DNA of 64,000 nt from Afipia sp. (lineage in GTDB: Bacteria; Pseudomonadota; Alphaproteobacteria; Rhizobiales; Xanthobacteraceae), in the NCBI GenBank assembly GCA_016201045.1, contig JACQDM010000010.1:62001-126000 (forward strand). Reading direction: 5' to 3'. The notes under the pieces are model-generated. The model was not told where the DNA came from. It did not search any database and worked only from the letters and a program-made list of their open reading frames with translations. Position numbers and translations under genes: made by a program. Positions within the stretch are counted from its first letter, which is position 1, and every line of letters starts with the position of its first letter. Shown here piece after piece: positions 1 to 8,887 of the stretch.

Positions 1-2
1 AA

Positions 3-365
3 CTCGGCGGCGCGAATTCCGTCGAAGGGCTGCGCGCCATCTGGCGTGCGCTCAATAAATCGAATGGCTCGATCTTCGGCGGCCTTCAGCCCATCGTTGT
101 GCTCAAGGAAGGCAACGACGGCTTGGGCATGAAGCTGCGGCTCGTTGCCGGCCCCCTGAACGACGCGGCCGCTGCCGCCAAAATCTGCGCGATCCTGATC
201 GCGGACAAGCGCGCCTGCGCGCCGTCGGTTTACGACGGCCAGCGTCTCGCCATGCAGGACGAGAAAAAGCCCGACGCAAAATCCGCAGCAAAGAAGCACG
301 CGCAGACTTCCGCACCGCCAGCATCGGGTGCATCGCCATTTTCATCGCTTTTCGGCTTCAGATAA
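3..365 (+). CDS. SPOR-like domain protein, C-terminal end (5' truncated)
   Basis: Only the last 120 codons are in the window; the frame is open back to the window edge. The visible part has a fold-like stretch (GLRAIWRALNKS, then PIVVLKEGN, then GMKLRLVAGPLNDAAAAAKIC) resembling the sugar-binding SPOR domain of cell-division and envelope proteins, where a final beta-strand reads LRLVAGP. It ends in a low-complexity Lys/Ala/Pro/Ser tail. The role in septal peptidoglycan binding is inferred from the domain resemblance; the N-terminal half, which would show a membrane anchor, is missing. It could equally be called a conserved hypothetical protein. Confidence 0.6.
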   Translation, partial: LGGANSVEGLRAIWRALNKSNGSIFGGLQPIVVLKEGNDGLGMKLRLVAGPLNDAAAAAKICAILIADKRACAPSVYDGQRLAMQDEKKPDAKSAAKKHAQTSAPPASGASPFSSLFGFR

Positions 366-426
366 TCTGTCGCCGGCTTACAACGCGGGTTGAGTTGTCG
401 GCCGAACCGAACCATATTCGCCGCGC

Positions 427-807
427 ATGAAAAAAGAACCGTTCAGGCTGACAGCACTTCAGGTGCAATGGGTTCTCGTCGTGGGATTTCTCACGATCGG
501 GTACGCGCTCTATCTGCGCTACATGGCGATCGAACTGACGCAGGTCCGCCTCGAATGCGAAGGCGGATTGCAGACCATGCTCTGCAAGAGCCGCCTTGTG
601 GCGACTTATCTGTTCAAAAGCTACGTGTTCGGCGCTGTCGCGATGATCGTAGCCGTGCTGCATCTGATCCGCCCGTCGATTGTGACGCTGACGGTCGGGC
701 TGATCGCGGCTTGTTTGGGCATTGTGCTTTACAACATCGGACTGTCCGGTGTTGCGCTCGGTCTGCTTATCCTGGGATTTGCGCGACCCGCGCCCGCGAC
801 AGCGTAA
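427..807 (+). CDS. small hypothetical membrane protein
   Basis: This 126-residue protein has three or four hydrophobic segments: roughly residues 13-32 (VQWVLVVGFLTIGYALYL), 63-84, 86-103 and 104-120. It also has two cysteines in a loop (residues 43-54, LECEGG...MLCK). That pattern suggests an inner-membrane protein with a periplasmic, possibly disulphide-bonded loop. No enzymatic motif is visible and I do not recognise a named family. Its last 41 bases overlap the end of the convergent GH17 gene on the other strand, so the two transcripts meet tail to tail. Confidence 0.65.
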   Translation: MKKEPFRLTALQVQWVLVVGFLTIGYALYLRYMAIELTQVRLECEGGLQTMLCKSRLVATYLFKSYVFGAVAMIVAVLHLIRPSIVTLTVGLIAACLGIVLYNIGLSGVALGLLILGFARPAPATA

Positions 808-2518
808 GCGCAAAGAGCAGATAGATTCCGCAAGTCCACAGCGACTGCCAGTTCGCGGGACCTTCGTTGAAAACCGTGTAGATCGCCGAGATCGCCAGCG
901 TGCCGGCAAAGACCGACTCGGCAATCGCGCGCTTTCCATCGGGCGAGCGGTTGATTGCGGTCAGCAGCAAGAACGGGATCACCGCCATCGACAACGCGGC
1001 AAAATGAAAATCGCGGTAGCGCGGATCGAACACGAACCCGAGCGCGGTTGCCGTTGCGAGCACGGTCGTCGCCAGCAACACCACGCTCAGCAGTCGCTGC
1101 ATGCGAGAGGCCGTGCGATACTCGCGCGGCCCCATTAGCTCCATGAATGTCGGCAGGCTGCGGCCGTACATCACGGTGTTCGCGACGATCAGCGGCGCTG
1201 CAATGGCGCAGACGACGAGCGCGATGCCGGAGATCCAGCCGCCGATGCCGAGGCTCTCCACCATCATTTTCTCGAACGCGACACCAAGCAGCGATCCCGC
1301 TGTCGTTGCGCTGATCGCAACGACGATCCACGAGCTCAGTCGCGGCGACCACGGCCGATGCCGCAGCGTCAGAAGCGACACGCCGAAGATAAGGCCGGCC
1401 AAAACCATACCGGCAAGCGCATAGTATTTCGCCAGCGGGAAATTCGAGATCGGCACCCCCGCCGGGTATTTGATCTCGCGGGTTGAGGCGTCGAACAGTC
1501 CCCAGTGCCCGCCGACCGTGCCTTCGAACATCCGCTTCCACGGCTGGTCGTAGGCTTCGATCAGGTTGACGCGGAATTTCTGCGCTCGCGCAAGTTCAAG
1601 GATTTCCGACACCACGCGCGCCTGGTTGGCGCGCGACGGCAGCGCGCCTTCGCGCATGCGGCCTGTGCTCGGCCAGCCTGTCTCGCCGATCAGGATTTCC
1701 TTGTTCGGAAACGCAACCGCCATCCGCTTGCGGATCTGGTCGACATGGCTTGCAGCGTAACTCGCGCGGATCGGGAAGTCCTCCCAGTAAGGAAGGATGT
1801 GAATGGTGACGAAATCGACCGAGTCATAGACGTCGCGATTCTTCAGCCAGAATTCCCACACATCGGCATACGTGACCGGAACGGAAACCTTGGATTTCAC
1901 CAGCCGAATATTGGCGACCAAATCCGACGACGTCATCTCACCGCGCAGCAACACTTCGTTGCCGACGATGATCGCAGTAATTGTGCCGGGAAACTGCTTG
2001 GTCAGCGCGATGCCGCGCTCCATCTGGATCTTGTTGTCGAGACGATTGGTCCCGATCCAGACACCGAGCATCACTTTCAGGCCGGCCTTCTGCGCGAGTT
2101 CAGGCACACGGTCGAGGCCGTTGCCGACCGAATAGGTACGGATGCAGTTTGTGACCTTTGCGAGTTGCGCCATGTCCTGCGCGATTTGCTCGGGCGCCAC
2201 GATCAGCCCGAGTTCGAGCGGATTTTGCGATCCGCGAAACGGCGCGTAGGACACACATTCGAGTTTGGCGTTGGGATCGATCGGCGCACGCGCCAGATTC
2301 ACGGGTGTGGCCAGCCACCACCACACCGCGGCAATCGCAATCAGGGATAACGCGAGAAGGGCCAGCGGCGCGCGAAGTGAAATTGGTCCGGTCTCCAGGA
2401 AAGTCCCGTCGATTAGCCGGTGTTCCGGCCGATGCCAAGAGCGCCGAAAGCACGGCGGGCGAACTTCTCGCCGCACCCCTTTACCAAACCGCCAGCAAAT
2501 TTCCCGCCTGCTGGACAA
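767..2518 (-). CDS. ndvC: NdvC-like GH17 membrane protein (beta-1,6-glucan branching in cyclic beta-glucan synthesis)
   Basis: An N-terminal hydrophobic segment (about residues 50-70) anchors a glycoside-hydrolase family 17 domain (about 85-360), followed by about six membrane segments up to residue 583. GH17 landmarks are present: the acid/base glutamate in IIVGNEVLLRGE (E188) and the nucleophile in ILIGETGWPSTG (E279). In Bradyrhizobium NdvC is a roughly 62-kDa membrane protein needed for beta-1,6 linkages of cyclic beta-glucan; the length here fits. The position, divergent from an NdvD/NdvB-like pair, supports the call. The start is uncertain: TTG at 2518 gives the longest frame, GTG at 2476 is an alternative, and the first 40 residues are Arg-rich and look non-native. 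It acts in the inner membrane with its catalytic domain probably periplasmic. Confidence 0.75.
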   Translation of the reverse strand: MSSRREICWRFGKGVRREVRPPCFRRSWHRPEHRLIDGTFLETGPISLRAPLALLALSLIAIAAVWWWLATPVNLARAPIDPNAKLECVSYAPFRGSQNPLELGLIVAPEQIAQDMAQLAKVTNCIRTYSVGNGLDRVPELAQKAGLKVMLGVWIGTNRLDNKIQMERGIALTKQFPGTITAIIVGNEVLLRGEMTSSDLVANIRLVKSKVSVPVTYADVWEFWLKNRDVYDSVDFVTIHILPYWEDFPIRASYAASHVDQIRKRMAVAFPNKEILIGETGWPSTGRMREGALPSRANQARVVSEILELARAQKFRVNLIEAYDQPWKRMFEGTVGGHWGLFDASTREIKYPAGVPISNFPLAKYYALAGMVLAGLIFGVSLLTLRHRPWSPRLSSWIVVAISATTAGSLLGVAFEKMMVESLGIGGWISGIALVVCAIAAPLIVANTVMYGRSLPTFMELMGPREYRTASRMQRLLSVVLLATTVLATATALGFVFDPRYRDFHFAALSMAVIPFLLLTAINRSPDGKRAIAESVFAGTLAISAIYTVFNEGPANWQSLWTCGIYLLFALTLSRARVAQIPG

Positions 2519-2654
2519 AAATGCAAATGTCCGTCATGGGATTCGTCGGCAGCAATGAGGCCATCTTCCGCCGCAATAGGCGGCCATGAAGGCGATTGGT
2601 GTCCCGGCGCCGCTGGCGGATCGCCGCAAAATTTGGTCGATTGAGGGACGTTCG

Positions 2655-3164
2655 ATGGGTGGCGTAATGCGTGTGTTTCGAGACGCGGCGGTCGGCGGGA
2701 TCGCCGTATTCTGCTTCGTGTTGCTCGCCAATTCCGCGAACGCCCAGAACCCCGATCAGAAGGGTCCGGATCAGTCCGCCCAGCAGAAAGCTGCGGACGC
2801 CGCTGCCAAGGACCAGAACCAGAAGAAAACCGACGAGTTCGTCGAAGCCGCACAGGCCATTAACGGCCCAGCCGGAAATCCCGAATGTGTCTGGCTCGGG
2901 CGGCGCGTGGTCAGCCTGATGTGGCGCGACGATCTCGATACCGCATTCCGCCACCTCGACCTGTATGACCGCTTCGGATGCCCCGGCGGCCATGTTCAGG
3001 CGACATTCAGATGCCTCGTGCGATTTGGCGGGCAGATCGATCCGAAGGTGGCCGACACGCTGAACGGGCGCGTACACGCCTGCTGGATCAATCCGAACGC
3101 GCAACCGCAGGGCGTGACGGTTCCGGTTCTGCCATCGCCTCCGCCCGCCCCCGAGAAGAAATAA
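2655..3164 (+). CDS. ndvD: NdvD-like secreted beta-glucan biosynthesis protein
   Basis: This 169-residue protein has a clear signal peptide (hydrophobic GGIAVFCFVLLANSANAQ, cleavage probably after ANA). A Gln/Lys/Asp-rich linker follows, then a cysteine-containing domain with the core ECVWLGRRVVSLMWRDDLDTAFRHLDLYDRFGCPG, and a proline-rich end. It lies between the NdvC-like and NdvB-like genes, as the third cyclic beta-glucan gene ndvD does in Bradyrhizobium, where it is required for glucan production; it is somewhat shorter than the reported protein. The ATG at 2655 is preceded by GAGGGA about 6 bases upstream; an in-frame ATG at 2586 lacks such a site and would bury the signal peptide. The call rests mainly on context plus the signal peptide. 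Confidence 0.6.
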   Translation: MGGVMRVFRDAAVGGIAVFCFVLLANSANAQNPDQKGPDQSAQQKAADAAAKDQNQKKTDEFVEAAQAINGPAGNPECVWLGRRVVSLMWRDDLDTAFRHLDLYDRFGCPGGHVQATFRCLVRFGGQIDPKVADTLNGRVHACWINPNAQPQGVTVPVLPSPPPAPEKK

Positions 3165-3347
3165 CTCTTCCCGGAACCGTCCGAGAGCGATTTTGTTGAG
3201 CTAGTCCGCGCCCTTAAAACGCCACGCGGGCATAAGAGGTGTTAGACTGCGCGGCATCGACAAGCCTCAACTGATCGCCTCTGCCACGGACGAGCCTCGG
3301 GGACAGGTTCGAGCCCCTGCAATGCCGGCCCCTTTTGGTCTTTAACG

Positions 3348-6026
3348 ATGCGCGCCGTCGTCTCCGTATTGCTTGTTGTTACCGCTCTGCACGCAGCCCT
3401 TTGGGCTGTTTTCCGCGACAAGCGTGAGGCACCCGACTTCAACGGCATATTGCCCAGCGTGTCCTATGCGCCGTTCGAGGGAACCGGGCATCCCGATGTC
3501 GATAACGTCCCCAACGTCGAGAAAATCCGCGCCGACCTGAAGAAGCTGTCGACGATGACACGCGCGATCCGCCTCTATTCATCGACGGGCGGCGTCGAAC
3601 TCGTCCCACCAATCGCCAACGAGTTTGGCCTGAAGGTCATGGTCGGCGCGTGGATCGACAAGAACACCGAGCGTAACGAGCGCGAAATCGCCTCCGCCCT
3701 CGATCTGGCCAAGCACAACAGCAACGTCATCGGCATCGTCGTCGGCAACGAGACGATCTATCGCGGCGAGCAGAAGGTCGATGACCTCATTGAGCTAATC
3801 CAGAGCGTCAAGAAACAGACGACCGTCCCCGTGACGACCGGCGAAATCTGGAACATCTGGCGCGATTATCCGCAGTTGGCCTCTTCGGTCGATTTCATCG
3901 CCGCGCACGTGCTGCCGTATTGGGAAAACTTCACCGACAAGCAGGCCGTCGATCAGGCCATGTACCTCTACCAGCTGCTGCGCGATGCATTTCCGGGCAA
4001 GCGGGTGGTGATCGCCGAATTTGGCTGGCCGAGCGCCGGCTACAACTTGAAGAATGCGGTTCCCGGACCGTTCGAGCAGGCGTGGGTTTTGCGCAATTTC
4101 GTGTCCCGTGCCGAAGCTGCGGGAATGGATTATAATATCGTCGAAGCAATCGATCAACCTTGGAAGTTTTTCGAAGGAGGCGTAGGACCTTACTGGGGTA
4201 TTCTTAATGCTTCACGCGACGCAAAATTCTCCTGGACAGGGCCCATAGTCGACCACGATTATTGGAAAATCGCGACCATTGCCGTCCTCGTCGGCATCCT
4301 CCTGTCGCTCCCTATCATCCGCCTGCCGAACGCGACCGTATTTCAGGCGACGCTCCTCGCGGCAGCCGCCAGCGGCGTCGGTGCCTGGGTCGCGACCGTG
4401 TTTGCCTACTGGAATACCCATTACTTTGTCTTTGGCTCGGCCTTCGCCCTCACCCTCGGCCTGATCCTGCTTGTTCCGCTGGTTCTGATTGCGATGGCGA
4501 GGATTGAAGAAATCGCCACCGTTGCCTTCGGCAAAGCGCCGCGCCGCCTGATCGACCACGGCCTGCCCGCTCCCTCCGACGGCGTTTTCCCGAAGGTGTC
4601 GATCCACGTGCCGGCCTATTTCGAGCCGCCGGAAATGTTGAAACAGACACTCGATGCGGTCGCGCGTCTCGACTATCCGAACTTCGAATGCGTGGTGATT
4701 ATCAATAACACGCCGGACCCGACATTCTGGCAGCCGATTCAGGATCACTGCCGCGCGCTCGGCGAACGTTTCATCTTCATCAATGCGGAGAAAGTCGAGG
4801 GCTTCAAAGCCGGCGCGCTGAAAATCGCGATGGCACGCACGGCCGTCGATGCGGAAATCATCGGCATCATCGATGCCGACTATGTTGTGACGCCGAACTG
4901 GCTAAGGGACCTCGTGCCGGCATTCGCCGATCCGCATGTCGGACTCGTTCAAGCGCCTCAGGATCACCGCGACGGCGATCGCTCTTTGATGCACTACGCA
5001 ATGAACGGCGAGTACGCCGGTTTCTTCGACATCGGCATGGTGCAGCGGAACGAAGCCAACGCTATCATCGTTCACGGCACGATGTGCCTGATCCGCCGCG
5101 CAGCGATGGACATGGCAGGCGGCTGGGCCGGCGATACGATCTGCGAGGACACCGATCTCGGCCTCGCCATTATCGAGCACGGCTGGACGACGCATTACAC
5201 CAACACGCGGTATGGCTTCGGACTTCTTCCCGACACCTATGAAGCGTTCAAGAAACAGCGCCACCGCTGGGCTTACGGTGGATTCCAGATCGTCAAGAAA
5301 CACTGGCGGCGCTTCCTGCCCGGCGCGAGCCGCATGTCGCAAGATCAGAAGCGCGAGTTTTCGCTGGGCTGGCTCAACTGGCTCGGCGCGGAAAGCCTTG
5401 GCGTGGTCGTGGCCATTCTCAATCTGATCTGGGTGCCGATCGTCTCATTCGCGGACATCGCCATTCCCGACAAGATTCTGACGCTGCCGATCATTGCGTC
5501 TTTCGTCGTGTCACTCGCTCACTTTCTATCGATGTACCGCAAGCGCGTGAACATCAAGGTCGGCCAGATGATCGGCGCGATGTTCACCGCAATGTCGGTG
5601 CAGTGGACGGTTTCGCACGCGGTTGCGAATGGTTTGATCACGGATCATTTGCCGTTCGCGCGCACCTCGAAAGGCGGGCTGTCGCGCATGTCGGTCGAAT
5701 TCCAGGCATTCTGGGAAGCAGTGATCGGCGTGCTGCTGATCGTCGGCGCAGTCGTGCTCGTGGTCTTCAATACCAAGGAAGTGCACGAGATCAACATTTT
5801 CGCGTTCGTGCTCGTGTTGCAGAGCCTGCCGTTCCTCTCCGCGGTCGGCATCGCCATTCTGGAGAATTCACGCATCAACGCATTCGAGTTCTGGAGCAAG
5901 TCGAGCGTGCGCGCGGCAGAACTGATCGGCCTGCGCCGCGAGGTATTGCCCGCGTCGATCGCGGCGCAGAACCCGGTTGCCTCTGAGGTGATGCAGGACG
6001 TCAAGGCATCGCGTCCTGCTGAGTAG
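3348..6026 (+). CDS. ndvB: NdvB-like cyclic beta-(1,3)(1,6)-glucan synthase (GH17-GT2 fusion)
   Basis: This 892-residue inner-membrane enzyme has an N-terminal anchor and then a GH17 domain (about 35-300, acid/base E135 in VVGNETIYRGE, nucleophile E224 in IAEFGWPSAG). Membrane segments at about 308-390 lead to a processive family-2 glycosyltransferase domain (about 414-650). The GT2 signature is complete: substrate Asp and metal-binding DAD (509-511), catalytic ED (600-601, CEDTDLG) and QRHRW (637-641). More membrane helices follow. In Bradyrhizobium NdvB polymerises UDP-glucose into beta-1,3 chains that are cyclised into osmoregulatory periplasmic glucan important in symbiosis. I infer that the GH17 part performs transglycosylation or cyclisation rather than hydrolysis. 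It follows the NdvD-like gene by 183 bp. Confidence 0.85.
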   Translation: MRAVVSVLLVVTALHAALWAVFRDKREAPDFNGILPSVSYAPFEGTGHPDVDNVPNVEKIRADLKKLSTMTRAIRLYSSTGGVELVPPIANEFGLKVMVGAWIDKNTERNEREIASALDLAKHNSNVIGIVVGNETIYRGEQKVDDLIELIQSVKKQTTVPVTTGEIWNIWRDYPQLASSVDFIAAHVLPYWENFTDKQAVDQAMYLYQLLRDAFPGKRVVIAEFGWPSAGYNLKNAVPGPFEQAWVLRNFVSRAEAAGMDYNIVEAIDQPWKFFEGGVGPYWGILNASRDAKFSWTGPIVDHDYWKIATIAVLVGILLSLPIIRLPNATVFQATLLAAAASGVGAWVATVFAYWNTHYFVFGSAFALTLGLILLVPLVLIAMARIEEIATVAFGKAPRRLIDHGLPAPSDGVFPKVSIHVPAYFEPPEMLKQTLDAVARLDYPNFECVVIINNTPDPTFWQPIQDHCRALGERFIFINAEKVEGFKAGALKIAMARTAVDAEIIGIIDADYVVTPNWLRDLVPAFADPHVGLVQAPQDHRDGDRSLMHYAMNGEYAGFFDIGMVQRNEANAIIVHGTMCLIRRAAMDMAGGWAGDTICEDTDLGLAIIEHGWTTHYTNTRYGFGLLPDTYEAFKKQRHRWAYGGFQIVKKHWRRFLPGASRMSQDQKREFSLGWLNWLGAESLGVVVAILNLIWVPIVSFADIAIPDKILTLPIIASFVVSLAHFLSMYRKRVNIKVGQMIGAMFTAMSVQWTVSHAVANGLITDHLPFARTSKGGLSRMSVEFQAFWEAVIGVLLIVGAVVLVVFNTKEVHEINIFAFVLVLQSLPFLSAVGIAILENSRINAFEFWSKSSVRAAELIGLRREVLPASIAAQNPVASEVMQDVKASRPAE

Positions 6027-6077
6027 CGCGCTGAGGCAGCTCCCCAATCTGCCTATTATCTGATCAATATTCTCGTC

Positions 6078-6087
6078 TTGTATGCAA
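6078..6087. promoter_or_regulatory. candidate operator upstream of the ABC/Atz operon
   Basis: TTGTATGCAA is an imperfect palindrome in the AT-rich 215-bp leader of the transporter-amidase operon. FCD-type GntR proteins often bind short palindromes of the TTGTAT(A)CAA kind, and the operon encodes such a regulator. The heptamer GTATGCA recurs just upstream of the allophanate hydrolase gene. The assignment is inference from motif and context; seven bases alone recur by chance several times in a window this size. Confidence 0.25.
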
Positions 6088-6241
6088 TTTTCTTAACGGT
6101 TGTGATGCTCAGCACGTGAGCGATTTTCGGAAATACCTAGACAATTCAGGTTGCTAGAGAGATCCAAACGAGGAAATCGATCTGGCACAAACCTTGCGAT
6201 GCACAACCCAACGGATCACTCGTTCGCTGGAGAGCATCACC

Positions 6242-7852
6242 ATGAAGCGTCGCGATTTTCTCAAAACAGTTACAGGGGCCGCTGCGGGCACGATGGTCGC
6301 GCCCGCGATCTTTTCATCCGCGAAAGCCGACGCCCGCTCGGAGACGCTGCTGATCGTTTCGGAGAGCGGACCGAACAACCTCGACATCCACGGCGTCGGC
6401 ACCAACGTGCCGGGCTACGAGGTCTCGTGGAATTGCTACGACCGGCTGATCTCCCATGAAATGAAAACCGGCGCGAACGGCGCGCCATATTACGACCGCG
6501 ACAAGTTCAAACCCGAACTCGCCGAGGACATGAACATCGGCGACATGTCGGTGACGTTTAAACTCAAAAAGAACGCCACGTTCCATGATGGCGCGCCGGT
6601 AACTGCCAAGGACGTGAAATGGTCGCTCGACCGCGCCGTCAGCGTCGGAGGCTTCCCGACCTTCCAGATGGGCGCAGGCTCGCTGACCAAGCCCGAGCAG
6701 TTCGTCGTCGTCGATGACAACACTGTGCGTATCGATTTCGCCAAGAAGGATCGCCTGACGGTTCCCGATCTTGCCGTCATCGTCCCCTGCATCGTTAATT
6801 CCGAACTGGTGAAGAAGAACGTCACCGAAAAGGACCCCTGGGGTCTCGAATACACCAAACAGAACACCGCAGGCTCCGGTGCCTACAAGGTCACAAGCTG
6901 GACCGCCGGCACCGAGGTCGTGATGGAGCGCAATGACGCATGGGTCGGCGGCAAGATGCCCGCGATCAAACGCGTGATCTGGCGAATGGTCCCGCAATCC
7001 GGCAACCGCCGCGCGCTGCTGGAACGCGGCGACGCCGATATCTCCTACGATTTGCCGAACAAGGATTTCGTGGAGTTGAAGGACTCCGGAAAGCTCAACA
7101 TCATTTCCACGCCCTACTCGAACGGCATCCAGTATATCGGCATGAACGTCACGCAGCCGCCGTTCGACAACATCAAGGTGCGTCAGGCCGTCGCCTACGC
7201 GATTCCCTACCAGAAAATAATGGACGCGGTTCTGTTCGGTCTCGCCAAGCCGATGTTCGGCGGCACGGGCGCGACTGAAGTCGCCTGGCCGCAACCGCAC
7301 AAGTTCAACACCGACATTGCGAAAGCAAAGGCGCTGATGGCGGAAGCTGGTTTTCCCAACGGCTTCGAGACAACGATCTCCTTCGACCTTGGCTTCGCCG
7401 GAGTTAACGAACCGCTTTGCGTGCTCGTTCAGGAAAGCCTCGCCGAAATCGGCATCAAGTGCACGATCAACAAGATTCCCGGCGCGAACTGGCGCACAGA
7501 ACTGAACAAGAAGGTTCTTCCGCTCTACACCAACGTGTTCTCCGGCTGGCTCGACTATCCGGAATATTTCTTTATCTGGTGCTACAGCGGCAAGAATTCG
7601 ATCTTCAACACGATGAGCTACAAGTCGCCGGAGATGGACAAGTACATCAACGGCGCGGTCGATGCCGCCGCTGTCGGCAACATGCCGGAATACAACACCG
7701 ATGTGAAAGGCTTCGTCGATCTCGCCTTCACCGACATTCCGCGCATTCCGCTCTACCAGCCTTACGTCAACGTCGCGATGCAGAAGAACGTGTCGGGTTA
7801 CCAGTACTGGTTCCATCGCCGCCTTGACTATCGCGCGCTGGTGAAGGGCTGA
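6242..7852 (+). CDS. ABC transporter periplasmic substrate-binding protein (dipeptide/oligopeptide-type, SBP_bac_5)
   Basis: This 536-residue binding protein carries a twin-arginine signal (MKRRDFLKTVTGAAAG, signal to about residue 30), so it is probably exported folded. The mature part has family-5 solute-binding features: KPELAEDMNIGDMSVTFKLKKNATFHDGAPVTAKDVKWSLDR and later VRQAVAYAIPYQKIMDAV. The ATG at 6242 has GGAGAG 8 bases upstream; an upstream in-frame start at 6194 would bury the Tat motif. It opens an operon with two permeases, a fused ATPase and AtzG/E/H-like enzymes, so its ligand is more likely a ureide, biuret-like or amide compound than a peptide. That ligand is inferred from neighbours only. 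Confidence 0.85.
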   Translation: MKRRDFLKTVTGAAAGTMVAPAIFSSAKADARSETLLIVSESGPNNLDIHGVGTNVPGYEVSWNCYDRLISHEMKTGANGAPYYDRDKFKPELAEDMNIGDMSVTFKLKKNATFHDGAPVTAKDVKWSLDRAVSVGGFPTFQMGAGSLTKPEQFVVVDDNTVRIDFAKKDRLTVPDLAVIVPCIVNSELVKKNVTEKDPWGLEYTKQNTAGSGAYKVTSWTAGTEVVMERNDAWVGGKMPAIKRVIWRMVPQSGNRRALLERGDADISYDLPNKDFVELKDSGKLNIISTPYSNGIQYIGMNVTQPPFDNIKVRQAVAYAIPYQKIMDAVLFGLAKPMFGGTGATEVAWPQPHKFNTDIAKAKALMAEAGFPNGFETTISFDLGFAGVNEPLCVLVQESLAEIGIKCTINKIPGANWRTELNKKVLPLYTNVFSGWLDYPEYFFIWCYSGKNSIFNTMSYKSPEMDKYINGAVDAAAVGNMPEYNTDVKGFVDLAFTDIPRIPLYQPYVNVAMQKNVSGYQYWFHRRLDYRALVKG

Positions 7853-7873
7853 CGCCAAGGCGGAGAGCGATCC

Positions 7874-8887
7874 ATGCTCGGCATGATCGGCAAGAGACTG
7901 GCGTTCGCGATTCCGAGCTTGATCGGAGTCGTGATCGTCACCTTCTTGCTGACGCGTGCCCTGCCCGGCGATCCGGCGGCGTATTTCGCTGGACCCGCCG
8001 CGACCAAGGAAGCTGTCGAGCAAATCCGAAAACAACTCGGATTGGACAAGCCGCTGATCCAGCAGTTCTTCCGCTACACAATCGACCTGTCGAAGGGTGA
8101 CTTCGGAAATTCGCTGACGACAGGCCAGCCGGTTGCCACTGAAATCCGCAACCGCCTTCCTGCCTCCGCCGAACTGACGCTGCTCGGTCTTCTGATCGCC
8201 GTGTCGATTGCGATTCCGCTCGGCATTCTGGCGGCGACCAGACCCGGCTCATGGGTCGATCATCTCTGCCGGGTGCTGACGACAGCGGGTGTATCGCTGC
8301 CTGTGTTCTTCACGGGCCTCGTTCTGGTTTACGTTTTCTATTTCAAGCTCGGATGGTCGCCCGCACCTCTCGGACGGCTCGACGTGTTCTACAGCGTGCC
8401 GCCGCGCGTCACCGGCTTCTATTTGATTGACAGCCTTCTCGCCGGCAATCTTGAAACCTTCCGCTCGGCGTTGAGCCAGCTCATCCTGCCGGCCGTGACG
8501 CTTGCGATCTTTTCGTTGGCGCCCATCGCGCGCATGACGCGCGCCTCGATGCTGGCGGTGCTTGCCTCCGACTTCGTCCGCACTGCACGCGCCAGCGGAC
8601 TTTCGCCGCGCAAAGTGATCGTCACCTACGCTTTCCGCAACGCGATGCTGCCGGTCATCACCACGCTGTCGATGGTGTTCTCGTTCCTGCTCGGCGCCAA
8701 CGTGCTGGTCGAAAAAGTCTTCGCTTGGCCGGGCATCGGCTCTTACGCCGTCGAAGCACTGATCTCGTCGGACTTCGCACCTGTTCAGGGTTTCGTGCTG
8801 ACGATGGCGGTGATGTACGTGATCCTCAACCTGATCATCGACATTCTCTACGGCGTCATCGACCCGCGTGTGAGGTTAGAGGGATGA
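7874..8887 (+). CDS. ABC transporter permease, DppB-like
   Basis: This 337-residue inner-membrane permease starts with a helix (residues 8-30), has a periplasmic region containing GDFGNSLTTGQPVATEI, and then five further helices. The cytoplasmic EAA loop that contacts the ATPase is readable as RTARASGLSPRKVIVTYAFRNAMLPV (about residues 236-261). The gene starts 21 bp after the binding protein and ends in an ATGA overlap with the next permease, so the two are translationally coupled. It forms the heterodimeric channel with that permease; the substrate follows the binding protein and is unknown. Confidence 0.88.
   Translation: MLGMIGKRLAFAIPSLIGVVIVTFLLTRALPGDPAAYFAGPAATKEAVEQIRKQLGLDKPLIQQFFRYTIDLSKGDFGNSLTTGQPVATEIRNRLPASAELTLLGLLIAVSIAIPLGILAATRPGSWVDHLCRVLTTAGVSLPVFFTGLVLVYVFYFKLGWSPAPLGRLDVFYSVPPRVTGFYLIDSLLAGNLETFRSALSQLILPAVTLAIFSLAPIARMTRASMLAVLASDFVRTARASGLSPRKVIVTYAFRNAMLPVITTLSMVFSFLLGANVLVEKVFAWPGIGSYAVEALISSDFAPVQGFVLTMAVMYVILNLIIDILYGVIDPRVRLEG

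Noticed and set aside
2586-2654. Longer start for the NdvD-like protein
   Set aside because: The 23-residue extension would precede the signal peptide and lacks a ribosome-binding site; ATG 2655 has GAGGGA.
6314-8035. 573-codon open frame opposite the ABC binding protein
   Set aside because: Antisense shadow with no ribosome-binding site and His/Val/Arg-biased composition.
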